NCBI GenBank assembly: GCA_030248225.1
Contig: JASANE010028170.1
Location: forward strand, 1 to 64,000
Direction: 5' to 3'
Source: Trileptium ribeirensis
Lineage: Eukaryota > Nematoda > Enoplea > Enoplida > Thoracostomopsidae
Length of the DNA: 64,000 nt
How positions within the stretch are numbered: the first letter of the stretch is position 1; each line of letters begins with the position of its first letter. Made by a program: the position numbers and the translations under genes. Below the pieces are notes generated by a model that saw only the letters and a program-made list of their open reading frames with translations, was not told where the DNA came from and did not search any database. Below, piece by piece: positions 45,581 to 59,031 of the stretch.

Positions 45581-48500
45581 CTCCAATTTTACCCTTTATA
45601 GTGCCATTTTACCCTATAAGATGGCATAGTATTCAAACTGTAATAAAACATGGTATTATTACAAGTTGGCACAAATTTCTGTAAACTACTCATTTGTTCG
45701 ACGAGAGGACTTGAGTGTAATTTCTAATACTCATGATATATTTGGTGAGTTTGCTATTAAATTTACATAATTATATTGCATTTCGCTCAAAATGGAATAC
45801 GATTTAACTCAATATTTTAACGCTGCGCAAACAAAGAAAACATCGCAAGTTCGTTTAAAACTGCAAAGAATAAACAATAAGCACACAAAAGCCTAGTTTT
45901 ATTCTAGTTTTGAAATGTTAATAATAGAGACCGTTTATATATTAACAAACAGTATGTCTCGAATGTAAAATATACTATAAGCGTTCTATTTTCATCGGTC
46001 CATAGCATACATTTCAAATATAGCCGCAGCAACTATCAGAACAGCAGCTCCTATAGTAATACACAAGGCGTATAATATATACTCAGAACAGAAGCTTAAA
46101 TATATACATAGAGTCAGCCGTCAGACTTGAAACGTGCGGAACTATTAAAGGTGCAACAGTGCTAATGGTAGCAGCAGATATAGATGTGAGCTGTCCAGAA
46201 GATATGGTAGGTATATTTTAGTATGTAGCAGGCTCTACAGAAAAAGTAAGACTGCGCTATCTGTATGCAAGAAATCACGCTGTATAACAGCCGAATGAGA
46301 CAGATCTCTGAAGCAAAGTTGGCTGTCTAAACGCGGATTTCGGTCGTAGCTAATTTATGTTTTCGAAAATCTAATGTATAAAAAGCAGTGTAAAAATGTT
46401 CGCAGTTCTTGCAAAATGTACTTAAAGTAACATGAAGTGTTTTGAGATATAAAAAATTATTTTTAGACCGATGTTTCAACACGAAACATGCATGGTTGAA
46501 GCCAACATGCAAGGTTGAAACATGCAAGGTTTTATTCTTAATATAACTAACACCACAACACATTTAATAATAAGCCAAACACAATGTACAGAACATGACA
46601 CAATCCGCATACATATATGCATTATTATTATACCAGCTATTCTGTTTTCAACATTTAATAGTTGCGCAAAGAAAAATTTTAACAGCCTTGTGTGCCACAG
46701 AAATTTATAGCAGGTCCACTATTGCAGGAGCGTCACCTGTTTTGAAAAGCCGTTCAATGTGAACGTCTGAGACAAACAAAATTGTACTACTTTGCAGTGT
46801 GAGGGTCATATTGTCGGAACAACATAAGTGTTGCTGCAACTGAGTACACTAAATGTTACATAGTTTTTGAAGTATGACGTCTCATGTACAGTCTGAAAAA
46901 AAGTCGAAAACCGTGTCACAGCCTTTTACGCCCGTGGTAAAAAGGTGACGATCTGACATAAATCAGTTATGCGTTTTGATATAACCCAACATTGTTTATA
47001 GTATATTCTGTAACTTATGATTACTTATCTAATCACGTATAACATATTAGCTCAGTGTGGCGTGTTCGCATAAAACGTTTCAGGCATTTCTTGGCCTATT
47101 GGACGCTCTTGACCTAGGTCGAAAGTGTTGAAGCTCCGTCGGCTTCAGAGGGTAGACTCAGTAGACTGCCAGCTGGTGAGGTCTTGGGGGGTAGGGGCAG
47201 GGTGCGAAGCCATCGGGGGGCATGGTACATATGCCTTAGTGGGTCTGACCCATAGGCTCGGTTACACCCCTACGCTCTATCGACGCCTATAATCTGGATG
47301 CACAAAGCTTGGATTAAATTCGATCTTTAGTTGAATAAGAAAAAAACAAGACTATGTTATCAGCAATGTGTATCATACCGAACGTCCATATCAGCGATGC
47401 TGTAAGCAATCACTATGTGTTTAAGCAAATGAATTCTAATATTAGCCTAAACCTACACAAATTTCACTTTTATTATTTGAGAAATTATCGATGACTTCGT
47501 TTAAAACTAGGAGCGTTTTCTGCTCGAGGCTGTAAACAAATGTCGTTGAAATACAATTAAAATATTCATTAACCTGAAATACCAAAAAATATTAATTTAA
47601 TTTTAGAAATATGATCTAGAAACCTGGATATTGATGTTTTAACCAATATATTTCTAAAATTTTATATTAACTTTTTGACGTGTACGTGGACAAATTTTTT
47701 CAAAAATTTCTAAAGTTTCATGTAGCTGGATTCTCATTGTATATTTGCGAATAATTACGTAAAAATTCATTGTTTACATAAAAATCGAATGGACATTTTC
47801 TGCTGTACGTAAGTTCCATAAACAAATGCTGCTGAAATTGATAGGTGCTATATAATGTTTCATTTTAACAGCTAAAGCATCAAAACATTAAAATAAGTGA
47901 AATTTAGCTCATATCGAGGCAGTCATAGCTTTTATGCCAAGCTTCAGTCTGATAATATTGTTAATCCACTTGCACATGTTAATTGGATGTATTACAGAGT
48001 ATTAAGTCACTCTGAAAAGGTCCACGAGTGATATTTGCGGTTTGATAAGCCGGGACACATAACCGGACTATAGATCACAAGACTGACACTACACCAGAGG
48101 GCCCAGTCCACTAGCGTTGAAGCTACGCTATATGGGTTGCCGCGGTGAGTGAGGCATTATAGCACGATACAACATACTCTTACAATAAATGTATAAAAAA
48201 TATTGAAAATTGGAAATCATGTATTGGAATTTCTGAACACAATATTTAACATTATCTACACATTTATAATCTATACTATTTATACACAAACCGCCTTGGT
48301 CTGCGAATTCTCAACTACCCTTAAAATACCTTAACTTCAATGATAATGGAAGAAAGAAAAAGAAACAAGAAAAATAAGTAAAACCAGAAACAGAATTTTC
48401 CTATCTAATTTTTAATAATTTGTCATTAAACTAGTCGCCAAATGATTATGATGCAGATACGCACAGAAATTCGTTTGTGCCCTTGGCGTCGTAAAATTCC

Positions 48501-48605
48501 AATTTGAACACATCCAAAAGTAATAAAAGGTACAACTATGTAATCATATTTTTGCAGCAAAACAGCATAATGGGTTATGCTTCTGTTCTATAAGACTGTG
48601 CGTTT
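45581..48605. other. AT-rich non-coding stretch
   Basis: A short plus frame at about 46152-46204 (ATVLMVAADIDVSCPEDM, followed by GTAGGTAT) is coding-like but too short to call. CATGCAAGGTTGAAA repeats at 46.5 kb. A GC-rich patch lies at 47130-47280. No gene is supported. Confidence 0.3.
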
Positions 48606-48735
48606 GGTACAGAAATTGCGTATTTTTCTCAAACTCAGTGCATTAAAGACACAACGGTAGCTGTGAATTTGGTAAAAAAATTGAGTATTTTTCTCAAACT
48701 TAGTGCATTAAAAGACACAGCGGTAGTTGTGAATA
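48606..48735. repeat. 65-bp tandem duplication
   Basis: TATTTTTCTCAAACTCAGTG, ATTAAAGACACAACGG and GTAGCTGTGAAT occur twice at a 65-base spacing with a few differences. Confidence 0.85.
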
Positions 48736-49582
48736 TATTTTTTAACGATTATGTGCGTTTTTAGTGTTCAATTATGAAACCTTATATGGCTTACTAGAAA
48801 ATTAATTTGAAGTGAAGCCTATTGGACCAAACTGTTTCAAGTTTTCCTTTTGGACGTATTTCTGCACAGTATGCCGTACACCTATACGTTGTGAGCGTTT
48901 CCAATACGTTGTTGTTTCACTTTTGATGTTGTGTTGTTTATTCAAAACATTTTCGCTACAAACATGTCTCATAATAGGTATGATCTATGTATATATTTAT
49001 GATAAGCAATACTGGTCGACCGTTTTGGAAATTTTCCTTTCTTGAATCTTAAACCAACTTGGAAAACAATTCCAGCCACAATAAAATGGTAAAAAAGCTG
49101 TCTTCATCGTACTCTAGCCGACATAAGAACCTATTTTACTTTTATAAAGTAAAATCTAAACAGGTGAACAGTCCAGCAGTACGACCTTATTTGCGTTCAT
49201 TTTACGCCTAAACTCCTAACGCCATGTGAGCCCGGGGTTTAGCATGCAAATCCGTTATAAATTTTGATTCACTTTACAGTTGGATGTAGAAACTTGCTTT
49301 ACCACTTTGTCCGACCTGGTTGCACCACTTGTTCGTTGTCGATAAACTCGTGAATAGGAATGTATATACATTATTTAGCAAATAACTTTATTTTCCACAA
49401 AGTTTAAGACAGTATATATACCTTGATACTGAATCAATCCAAAGAAGTATAGGCTAGATATTTGGAAATTAACTAAAAATTTCGTCCTAAAACGGGTAAA
49501 TTTCGTAATTTGAGCAGTTTTAGCGATAAAAATATAACGCGCAATTACAAAAAATGTAATGAAACATTGAAAGTTTAGCAAC

Positions 49583-49824
49583 TTTAACAAGACACATTGA
49601 TACTTTGACAGCTATCCGTTCTTTTCGTAGAGTGCGTTTGGCTGTGTATTGTTATTCGCTTGCGTTGTGAAGAGCGTTAAGGATCCGAGCAACAGCGTCG
49701 TCTAAGCTCAGTGTTTAGAGAGCGCAACTCTAACACAAATGGCTCGGTTTCGATTCATCGTGCCGGCAGCAGTTTCTTCAACGATAGTCGAAATGCAAAC
49801 TAATTCATGAAGTAAAGCGTTAAA
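49583..49824 (+). mobile_element. Second copy of the TTAA/tRNA-like element
   Basis: TAAGCTCAGTGTTTAGAGAG (A box, about 49703) and CGGTTTCGATTC (B box, about 49745) are followed by GCAGTTTCTTCAACGATAG and GTAAAGCGTTAA, all as in 4136-4386. The ends are worn, so the TTAA duplication is less clear. Confidence 0.6.
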
Positions 49825-52800
49825 ATACAATGAATATAAAACTTTGTCAGCAAATGTAAACATAATGTCGCTGCACTTCCACTATAGCAAACACAGAAAA
49901 TGCCACAGAAAGCATCATATAGAGTACTCAAAAATTAAGGTGAAAATAATACACATTTCTTATACGCAAACTGAATGATCGAAACAGTGCAGCTTTTGAT
50001 AAAATATTTAAACTTGTTTACTAAAATTTAGAGTTTGGATACAATTCTAAATTTCGTGAGTGGTCTAGCCGGATGTGTTTGCAGGATTTTTATAATGTTA
50101 GTGTCACCATTGACCTCAGACTTGCCTTAACAACATTTATTATCGTGATGTCACTTTTTCAATATAGGAGGCACGTCAAATGTGCGACAAAAAACCAAAA
50201 ACCTTTATTACAAATTAAATATGGCATTTCTACTGACATTAAGACATTTTGACATTAAGATGAGATTGAATTGAATGAAATTTTATATGCAACATCTGAC
50301 AACGTTTCGAAATGTACGCTCTGACTGTGATATTCAGATGTTCCAGTTTCAGTTTACAGCAGCTGCAGAACTAACAATAACCACGATTTGTTTGCACTTT
50401 AACCCATAGTACCATTTGTGCGACACATTGACCAAACGTGTGATAGGATTGCCCTAAAGTGAGACAGCCGAAACATATAGAAAAACTCAAAATGGGCGCG
50501 CCAGTGAACCTGTCAGTTTATAATTAGATTGAAAGTCTGCAATCAGTATTACACGGTATACAAATTCTCAAAAACTATACCTCAGAAGGTGAAATTTTCC
50601 AAACTTGCGCAATGAGCGTTGGACATGTAGCAAATAAATGGCGCATTTAGCTCGTCTAAATGTTTCAAACTATCGGTTAACGCTGCTCATATGTGAAAGG
50701 ACAGAGATTATTGTAATTTTATTACCAAGACATATTTGGCATTTTCTAATTTCTTTGCGCGTGGATTTCAGGAAAGAGCCATGGCATATGAGTCCATAGG
50801 CGATAACCGGACTGATTCTCACTCATTGTCGTGCTTTCATTAGAACAATAGTGAAAGTTAAGCATAAGAGTTAAATCGTCGGGCATATTATTGCCCGTCT
50901 GTGAAACAGTAAAAATAAACCCAGTCTTGTTACTAACACGTCATATATGGGATTTTTCATTTTCATTTGCACGCAAAATTCGGTGAAAGGACTATGGCAT
51001 AGGTGTCCATAGGGGGTAGGGTTACGACGCCTCAGGGTTGGACCCATAGATGCTAACAGGCGGCAGTAGGGCGTTACGCTCTTCAGGTACCGCCTGCATC
51101 TCCGCGCGAAGCACCCACCACCAGGTCCCACGACTGGCTACAAATGGCGGTGATGCTATCTCCCCTTCGGCGACCGGCTGACCTACCTCCTAGGGTGGCC
51201 GAAAGCCGCCAGCAACTCCGAGGCCCGCCCACCCCTGCACTTCCGACCTCGAGCATGTATGGAAGGACCGTCCACATCTTCAAGCCATATTTACACACCA
51301 TTGAAGGCTAAGCACCATCACTGTTTTATGTATACCGTCGTATATATTGCCCCCTGTGAAACGGCACAGCTAAACCCAAGCCTGTGACCTACACGAAATA
51401 TTTGACATTTTTACAATTCCTTTGACAGTAAAATTCAAGAAGACCTATACCATACGTAATAGGCGCCCTAAGATAAGGAAAAATTCACTAATCAGAAATC
51501 TTAAAAAGAAACCTCTGTAAAAATATAAATCTTTAAGTCCAGTTTCATCATAAAATTACGTGTTTCTTATGCCACCCTGGAGGCTTACATAAAATTTTAC
51601 GAAAATTGAGAAAAATTTTGTAACTGGAGAAAATTGGGAAGGATTGCGTAACATTTAAAGCGAAAAATCTCGATAATTGGCAAAAATGAGTAAAATGTTA
51701 GGAAATTTGGGGAAAATTATGAGTTTCTAAAATTTTAAAGAATTTGCCACCACCCGTTGGAACCATCTACCCGGGCCCGATGTGGTGGATTGGCCATAAC
51801 GTTGTTGTGACTTGACATGTACAGAAACATTGTTTGTAATACTTTGGCCCAGTCTACCGTCTGAGAATTATACGTTATAGAGAGCAGTCAACTAAGAAAT
51901 ATGAAACTCTTGTCCTTTTGGGCTTCAAAGATGCCCATAATCGGTAGAGTTCGGCCATGACAGCACCAACAACGTAGTTCGTTAACAGCTAGTTGGATAT
52001 ATGCTACCAGTTGCGTTTCATCAGCAGGCGGATGATTCATAAAGTTGTACCAAAATCAGCACAGAGATTAAAATCTGTATATATAGTCTGACCAGGCCGC
52101 CTTGTGCTCAAGATAATTATTAGAATTTCTGATTCCTGGCAAATCGTGACCAATTCGAGCCATCATATTACATCACTCTAAATTTCTTGACGTTGACCAT
52201 TTAATCTATCGTTCAATTGCGTGCTTGGCGTTAACCGTTTCATGGCGACCATGCAATTACAAATGGTGACAAAGCGGACATCTGCTATTGCAAAAACATC
52301 ATTACTGACACCGTTTGATAAGCAGCTACGGTGTTATATATCCACGCCTCGGATCATCCTTTCCGGAATGATCGCATATCTGGTCTGCGAACAATAAGAA
52401 ACTATGTGTAATTTCCATTTGGCGCGGATTAAAAGATTTAAACGTCTAGATGTGAAGATAAGAAGTTCATGATTTTGAAATTTTGGATGAAACTTATCTT
52501 TTCAATGCTACGGTAAGCTTAGAATTCTATTGCACGAAACTATGCCAAATGGAAGAATAATTATGCACATAGATTTAGATTCACGAAATGAAGTTATGGC
52601 CATAAACGTTTAGACAGATGAGGTTTGATATTTGTTTAAAAAATATGAAAGTCATAAGTATTTTTTTAAAATACTCCACTTAGACGTGACTTTTGCTGGC
52701 TGGAGCATGCTCCATCCAACTTATACGACTGTGCAAACATTGTCCAGATATTGCAGGTACTAGAACCTCTGTTCTGGAGCGATTGCTTGCTCCACATCTT

Positions 52801-53764
52801 CACGTTTTGTAGCTGAAAACCCCTATTTCCATTAGTTTTCATTTTATCGTCTGTAACTCCTGCACAAATTTATCTGACTTTTCAGAATTTAAGGATATAC
52901 AATAAGGGTTTATACCATTTTGCTTTTATCTCCCTTGTTGCAAAACTGAGACAAAACAGCCCACCTTTTCAGGCATATATTTCAAATTCTTTGGATCTCA
53001 TCAATTATTTGTATCTCCAATTTAGGCATAAAAATATATTGGTCCACATTTTGATTCACATGTTTAGAACCTACACCTTTAACCCATTTACGTTACAAAA
53101 ATTAATTTAATATTTTCAAGGAGTCAATACGGTAGTTGGGATCTCGGCACTCGTGGCGCTTAGTATATACATAAAAACGAAACAAAATAACATGTTGAAG
53201 AAATATTCTAGATTAAAAAGTTCTAACAAATAGTAAGTTGTCCCTAAAAATATCTAGGAACAAAATACTGCCTCAAAAATGTCAGCATTGGTATTAGTTG
53301 CGTTCATTCGCTAAATCTTCTGAATTGAATGTTCTTAATTTGTCGACGACGAACAACAGGTGCAACTTGGTCAAACCAAGAGTATAAACCTTGTCTAAGC
53401 ACCCAGCTCTAAGGTGAATCAACAGTTATGAATGTGTATGCTAAAAATCGTGAGGGCAACTTCAGCTCCTTTGGGAACCCATTGGGCATTTGGAATTTAC
53501 GCGTAACATGAATACAGACAAACCGATATTGCGGCATACTTAAGCAGTTTTGATACAATATTTTTAAAAATGTGGGAAAGGTTCTAATACCCAGCTGAGT
53601 ACTGTGAAGCATACAAATTATAGTTGGCAGCCTTTTTTACAGTTCGATTTTTTGTTGTTGTCGATTTGCAAACGGTTATAACACCAACATTAAGTAGACA
53701 TTATAACGATAAACGGTAAAACGTTGGTACTCATATCATATAGATACCGTGTAAAACACCCACC
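49825..53764. other. AT-rich stretch with a GC-rich repeat patch
   Basis: The part at 50990-51290 is GC-rich (CCTCAGGGTTGGACCCATAG, CACCTCCGCGCGAAGC) and probably forms the reverse head of a G/A-rich family member. The body of such a member lies at 51540-51760. A short plus frame at about 52466-52559 (LDETYLFNATVSLEFYC) is coding-like but isolated. Nothing else is supported. Confidence 0.35.
51540..51760 (+). repeat. G/A-rich dispersed family member
   Basis: The purine-rich body (GGAGAAAATTGGGAAGG, AATTGGCAAAAATGAG) follows CACCCTGGAGGCTT and precedes CCACCACCCGTTGG, parallel to the 10.4-kb copy. Confidence 0.5.
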
Positions 53765-54895
53765 ACAAATTTACACACGTTGAGGAGTCAAAAATGCACT
53801 GATAGTGGTTGCATCGTGTGGATGCGCTGGACGCAGCATATCAAATAAATTTCACTAAATACCAAAACGACGACAACAAATACTTCTGATGAAAAATTTT
53901 TCCTCAAAATTCGTTTCAAATAACCCAAAATGTTGAAGATTTTTTCGGCAAAGAATTGTTTCCAAACTAAATTGAAAACATTTCTGTCTACATTAACTGA
54001 AGAGTATAATTTTTTATGGAAATCGCCAATAAGACACGCAAACTTTCGTCTCGAAAACGACAAAAAATATTCTTTTTACTTGAAATAAAAATTTTCTTCT
54101 GATCTATTAGTTTTTAGCAAATGAAACTGTTATCAAAAAAATTGAGAAATATTTATTTTTGCTTTTTTCAAAAAAATTTCTGAAAATCAATTCATACATG
54201 CAGAAATCTTGACAGGCGTGATTTACTAGTACGCACATTTCTGTCATGTATCCCGAAACCCAAATATAACGTCACGCCCGCTCTACTCAAATAACCCTTA
54301 CCAAAAGAAACCCACATGTGTAGTCACTATCCCCACCAACCTGAATTACAAACTGAGAGTATTCAATATGGCACAACACATCCCCCGATATTACCTCGTC
54401 TTTCTGAAAATGTAAACAAAACGCGCAGCTACTAAAATCAATCACACGCTTCACTTTGTCGGTCCGCTAATTTCGTTTCCGGTAATACAACAAGAAGAAC
54501 GGCAACGACTTGGTTACTGCGGTTTGCTCAAACTACAGCTTTACATATAACCACATATATCTAAGCACTTTATATCTGCACATGTACATAAATAAAAATA
54601 CTTAGTATTAGATACGAAACGTTCTCAAACATAAACATACCCACCGCAATATAGCCATAGCTACGTACTATCGGGCAAGTTAGGCACTGCTGTTGTGACA
54701 AGATAATTCGACCGTGTGGAGAGAAGTGACATTGCGTGCCGTAAACAAAATTAATTTATTTGGTCAAATTCTGTCCAACAGAATATTTATTTGTTTAGTT
54801 GTTTATCTATGTCAATTCGGCTGGTATGGCACATATAATATTAATATTCTTAAGAAGTAAAGGATATAAAAGCTACAAAAATGGATGCCGATGTG
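53765..54895 (+). repeat. Old dispersed repeat (copy B), uninterrupted
   Basis: This matches copy A blocks in order, from AATTTACACACGTTGAGGAG to AAAATGGATGCCGATG. It lacks the Merlin insertion and so shows the empty-site arrangement. Its class is unknown. Confidence 0.7.
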
Positions 54896-55043
54896 CAATG
54901 CAAATAAATTAGTCTTACAAAATAGCTCTTTGTGTGCATTTGTTGATACAAAAAACGAATGATACAGAACATGAAAGGTAAAGAGTGCAGGGCCAAAGTA
55001 ACCCTGAGGGGCGTAAATAAAATGCAGGCCATGCCGTTCTCGA

Positions 55044-55136
55044 TACACTAAGCCTAAGCCTTAGTCTTAGCCTAAGCTAAGGTCCTTAAGGTCCTTATAT
55101 GACACATACACTAAGCCTAAGCCTAAGTCGGGGGGA
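55044..55136. repeat. GCCTAA (TTAGGC) tract beside a G run
   Basis: Two clusters of CTAAGCCTAAGCC-type hexamers flank the small palindrome GGTCCTTAAGGTCC. The right cluster ends AAGTCGGGGGGA, the complement of the Merlin junction at 8403-8420. Confidence 0.7.
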
Positions 55137-55796
55137 TGTTCTTTTTTCTAGCGTTATAACGTACCGCCCCTCAGGGTTGCTTGGGGGGAGTGCAGTACAA
55201 ACGATTTTCGTTCATGAAATTTTAAATGTTGACGTTTGTTCTAAAAATTTTAAATTTAAATCTTTAATTTATGTTCAAAATATTTTCACATTCTGTTCAC
55301 GATCTGCTCGTAATCTGTTCGAGACTTACGTTTCTTAACGGCAAGCTCTAAAAATGGTAGTCGTGATACGTATCGGCGTTAAGATGTTTCTTACACGGTT
55401 TGCACAAAATTTCGTAATTGACATGCTGTATTTTTAAAATAATGAGACAACCAACCGTGGTGTGATCCGGTCCGCGCTCTTCGTCTTCGTTAGAAGCTTT
55501 CCCAGCTTGATCTGTAAAAATAGTCGTAATGCAGCCGATAGTGTTTAAAACCACGGATTCTGTCCAGACACACTTTTGACGCTACACTCGGTTTAAGCAT
55601 CCAAGAAATTTTTACTACCATAGTGCTTAACTTACTTATTCCATATCGTCGTCATCGTTTTGATCAAAATAAACCCGACGCTGTCATTGCTCGTGTCCTC
55701 ATATAGCCGAAAGGGTGTTAGGAGCTGGGGGTATGCCAAAATGGGTGCCGTTGTAGGCCGAGTTTTCAGTTCTTTGAACGCTTTCTGACCCTATAT

Positions 55797-55845
55797 TGTA
55801 CTAGGACCAGTTCTGGCCCTAAGGGATCCCAGCTGCACCACCATT
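55797..55845 (+). repeat. Terminus of dispersed repeat, partner of 1-41
   Basis: The text TGTACTAGGACCAGTTCTGG onward is the exact complement of the first 41 bases of the window. It marks the left border of the GC-rich block and, on the minus strand, would be a plausible end of the Gypsy element. No second LTR copy is visible. Confidence 0.65.
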
Positions 55846-57681
55846 TTTCACACAACCCCGGCTTCCACGACTCCCCGGTGATCTATGCGATGACCTAAGG
55901 GAACCGCTTAGCTTAGCAGGCTGCCGGCGGGTTAACCAGGGTGTTCGGCCTGGCCCCTATGCTGGCCCACGTATCTAGTGGCATGAAGGTCCCCCTGAGG
56001 GAGAGTCAACCCCTAAGCCTGCTCACAGGTAATAAGGCTGACTCGCCTTTCCCTCAATCCTATTTAAATCCTAAATGTAAGTGAGGTTCCTTGTTTCGGT
56101 TGGAGACGCGGGGGCCTAGTTTGGACAATGAATTAGGTTGATACCACTAGAGGTTCCTTGCCAAACTGATAGCTTCAGGGAACACCTGGAGCTCAATCCC
56201 CAGGGTTCTTGTCTAGAGCGAGTAAATTTGAGGGAGGCGGCGTACCAACTACTGAACGGAGATTTATCCAAAGCTTAGATTTGCTACTCGCCGCTGCGGC
56301 GTTGCCCTAACGGGTAGCGAGATCCTCCCGCTAAATTAGGAAGGCTTTCCTTGAGCTAAACTTGGTCAAAGACCCATAGATTAGAATTTGTCCTTAGGTT
56401 CACTTCTGATCTTATTATCTAAATGCTGGTTTGGTTGCTGTCCTAAACACATATCGCCGACTATAAGTTTCACACTATAAACCTTTATTTAGACAAATTG
56501 CACGTTATCGTATTCGAATGACCAAAACAATTTATGTACAACAGATTACATGGGTACCTCGCAGGGCACCCGTGAAATATTTAGGTACCGAATGGGTGAT
56601 GTGAATCCCAATTTATCCCCATGTAAAAATCGATTCTGTTCGCGCCCACATTTTGTACTCTGTGGTCCGTCTTACCCGCCTGACAGGAGATCGAGATAAA
56701 CTTTCTCCGCCGACTACCTTGTCTACTTTGCCTGTGAGACACTCTACGCCCTCGTAGTCGAATACTCGTTCCAACCCATATTTATTTGATTTATGCGGGG
56801 ACCATTCACTGAGTCCGGAAGTCAGCTGCGGATCTCCAGAATTGTTGAGTTATGATTGCAAGATCTGCCTGCGCCAGGGTCAAGTTAAAAATGCGGGTCA
56901 TGATCAAAAGGGGAGGCGCTGCCGCGTCTCCCGAATTTTCGGCTATCTTGTAATAATCTCCTGAAGTAACGATTTTGACATGTAAAGATGGCGCTGTATC
57001 GAAACCCACCGTTTCTAAACGGTTTATGGGTCCGCGCCTATAAATTTCTTTCACAGAAAACTTTGGGGAAACAATCACCTTGTAGTCTTCTCATCTCAGG
57101 GCCGTCGCTCAACCAACGGGTGCGAACACAGGAGTTTCCTTAAAATTTGGCCTCGACTATACGTGGCAGCTGACTCCGTCTCGTTTCCTGTTTTGGTCAT
57201 GCTCCTCTCCGAGCGCCTTTAATTTAGCCGAAGGCCCGCAGTCATTTGCCAGCATGGACAGGGCACGTGCTGCCGTACCCCAACGAATTGATCCATTTGG
57301 GCACCAAAAGAGATTGGTTGTGATTTAAGCTTAAAAACACTTCGGATACCCCTGCATGGTTAGACTAATAGATTTATAAAAACCGTGAGAAATGGGGACA
57401 ACAACGCACGAAAGGTCCTGATACGTCACTCCCTATGGAGCGACCGCATCGACCCATCGCTAGTTGTTACATTATTAAAATTGCATGACGGAGTGCTCTA
57501 CCGTGTCTAAACGGCCTGAGACCCGTCTTAAATTTTGGGGTTAGTTAACTGACATTTTTATTCGGAGCGGCACGAATCTCAGAGTAGTAGCTCAAATTGC
57601 TGGGGCTAGCGTCAGGGGTTCCGTTCTTAATTTCTCTTGAAGGCTCCACGCGTGCAAATGACTGCGTCCGTTCTGAGCGGA

Positions 57682-57708
57682 CCGCTCTCTCTCTCTCTCT
57701 CTCTCTTT
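57682..57708 (+). repeat. (CT)n microsatellite
   Basis: About ten CT units run into TTTTCTTCCCC. Read on the minus strand it is a purine tract and could be a polypurine primer site of the Gypsy element, although no LTR end is seen next to it. Confidence 0.85.
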
Positions 57709-58387
57709 TCTTCCCCAATATTGGGTCTTTAAGCCGTGTGACCTGGAGTTGTTCTGGTAAATTTTCTTATGACTCAGACTCGACTCGAGCTATGACTTTG
57801 AAAGCGAGCACGGATGGAGCACTAATCGAAAGAAGCTCCATTATCTCTTGAAAATCATTGGAAAAAGTAGACTTGTTTTATAGTGCCGATTTGTGGCGGG
57901 ATCTTAAATTATTTGATGAAAATTGTTACAGTCTTCTACCGTGTCTAAAACGGCCTGGAAGACTGGGCTTTTTCAAACGATCTTACGGAGAATGATTTGC
58001 TGAAACGCTCAGGGATCAAGCTCGAAATTTTGATGAGAAGCCTAGCGCGGATCCTTATTAACGATCAAGTCACTTCTGCCTGAGCGGCTGCCTCCAGGTC
58101 AACACGCTACTAGTTTTTTGTAAACACCTTACTGTAAAGCCTTACCCCTCCCGTGGGTTTTCCTGCCCCGTTCACATCACTAAATGATTTTCGCCCCCCG
58201 GGCCTAAAATGAAAAATGGCGACCCGGCGAGCGGGGAACCAGTCGAGATTTTAGAATTTCCTAACAAATTTGGCGTGCGCGTTGCTAAACCGCGTCGGGA
58301 CCGCACTTACGGGTGCGTGGGGCATCCGTCGGACGCCAGCACCCGCAAGGGCGACCCCTGCTAGTTAGTTTTGAAGCATAGAAACTC

Positions 58388-58436
58388 GCCAGGGGCAACT
58401 CCGTCCCGTTTCTACACGGTAGGAGATACCCCTGGC
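58388..58436. other. Imperfect hairpin
   Basis: GCCAGGGGCAACTCC pairs with GGAGATACCCCTGGC around a 19-base loop. Its function is unknown. Confidence 0.6.
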
Positions 58437-58978
58437 CACTGAAAAGAAACCAAAAACAGAAAGAAAACTCGAAAGCATTAAAACAAATGGCGACAACCGC
58501 CAAATGAAACAAACAAAAAGACCGCCATCTTTGGCGGTGTCTCTCTCGACTGGCCCCAACATTGTGCCGGGCCGTTTCCTTTTATACTAGTGACTCTACC
58601 CCCCTTCAAAGTCGGGGCCCTTTTAATGTGTTGGGCCTAATTCCAAAACATCACTATTCTGAAAATTTAAAATTTGCAAAACCATAAACATACGCATACA
58701 GTACAAATTGACAACCAATATTGTAACTCGAGCGCCTTATACAAAACGGCGAAAACAAACCATCAATCTACGAATCGCCGCTGGTCAGCTACACCAACAT
58801 TTGTTATAATAGCCCATAAGCAGGGCGCGACAAGCTACGAGACGAGATGGTGTAAACAAGCTAAACCTCGCGCTGGTAGGCGCGAGGCTTCTTCGACAGC
58901 TACATATGTGAGCGCTCAGAGCGCTGGCGGTGTATTAAAATGAAGACGCGTTTATGGTGACCGCGGGCCGACGGCGAA

Positions 58979-59031
58979 CAGTAGGCGGCCGGGGGCGGGA
59001 CCAGGTTCATGCCCTGGCCGGTCGCCTACTG
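58979..59031. other. Strong GC-rich hairpin
   Basis: CAGTAGGCGGCCGG pairs with CCGGTCGCCTACTG (one mismatch), and inside it CCAGG and CCTGG pair around TTCATGC. It stands alone at the boundary between two GC-rich subregions. Confidence 0.7.

Noticed and set aside
54299..54370. Minus-strand exon ending TTTTG|GTAAGGG
   Set aside because: Only about 17 codons are open, the acceptor is weak, and it lies in the middle of dispersed repeat copy B.
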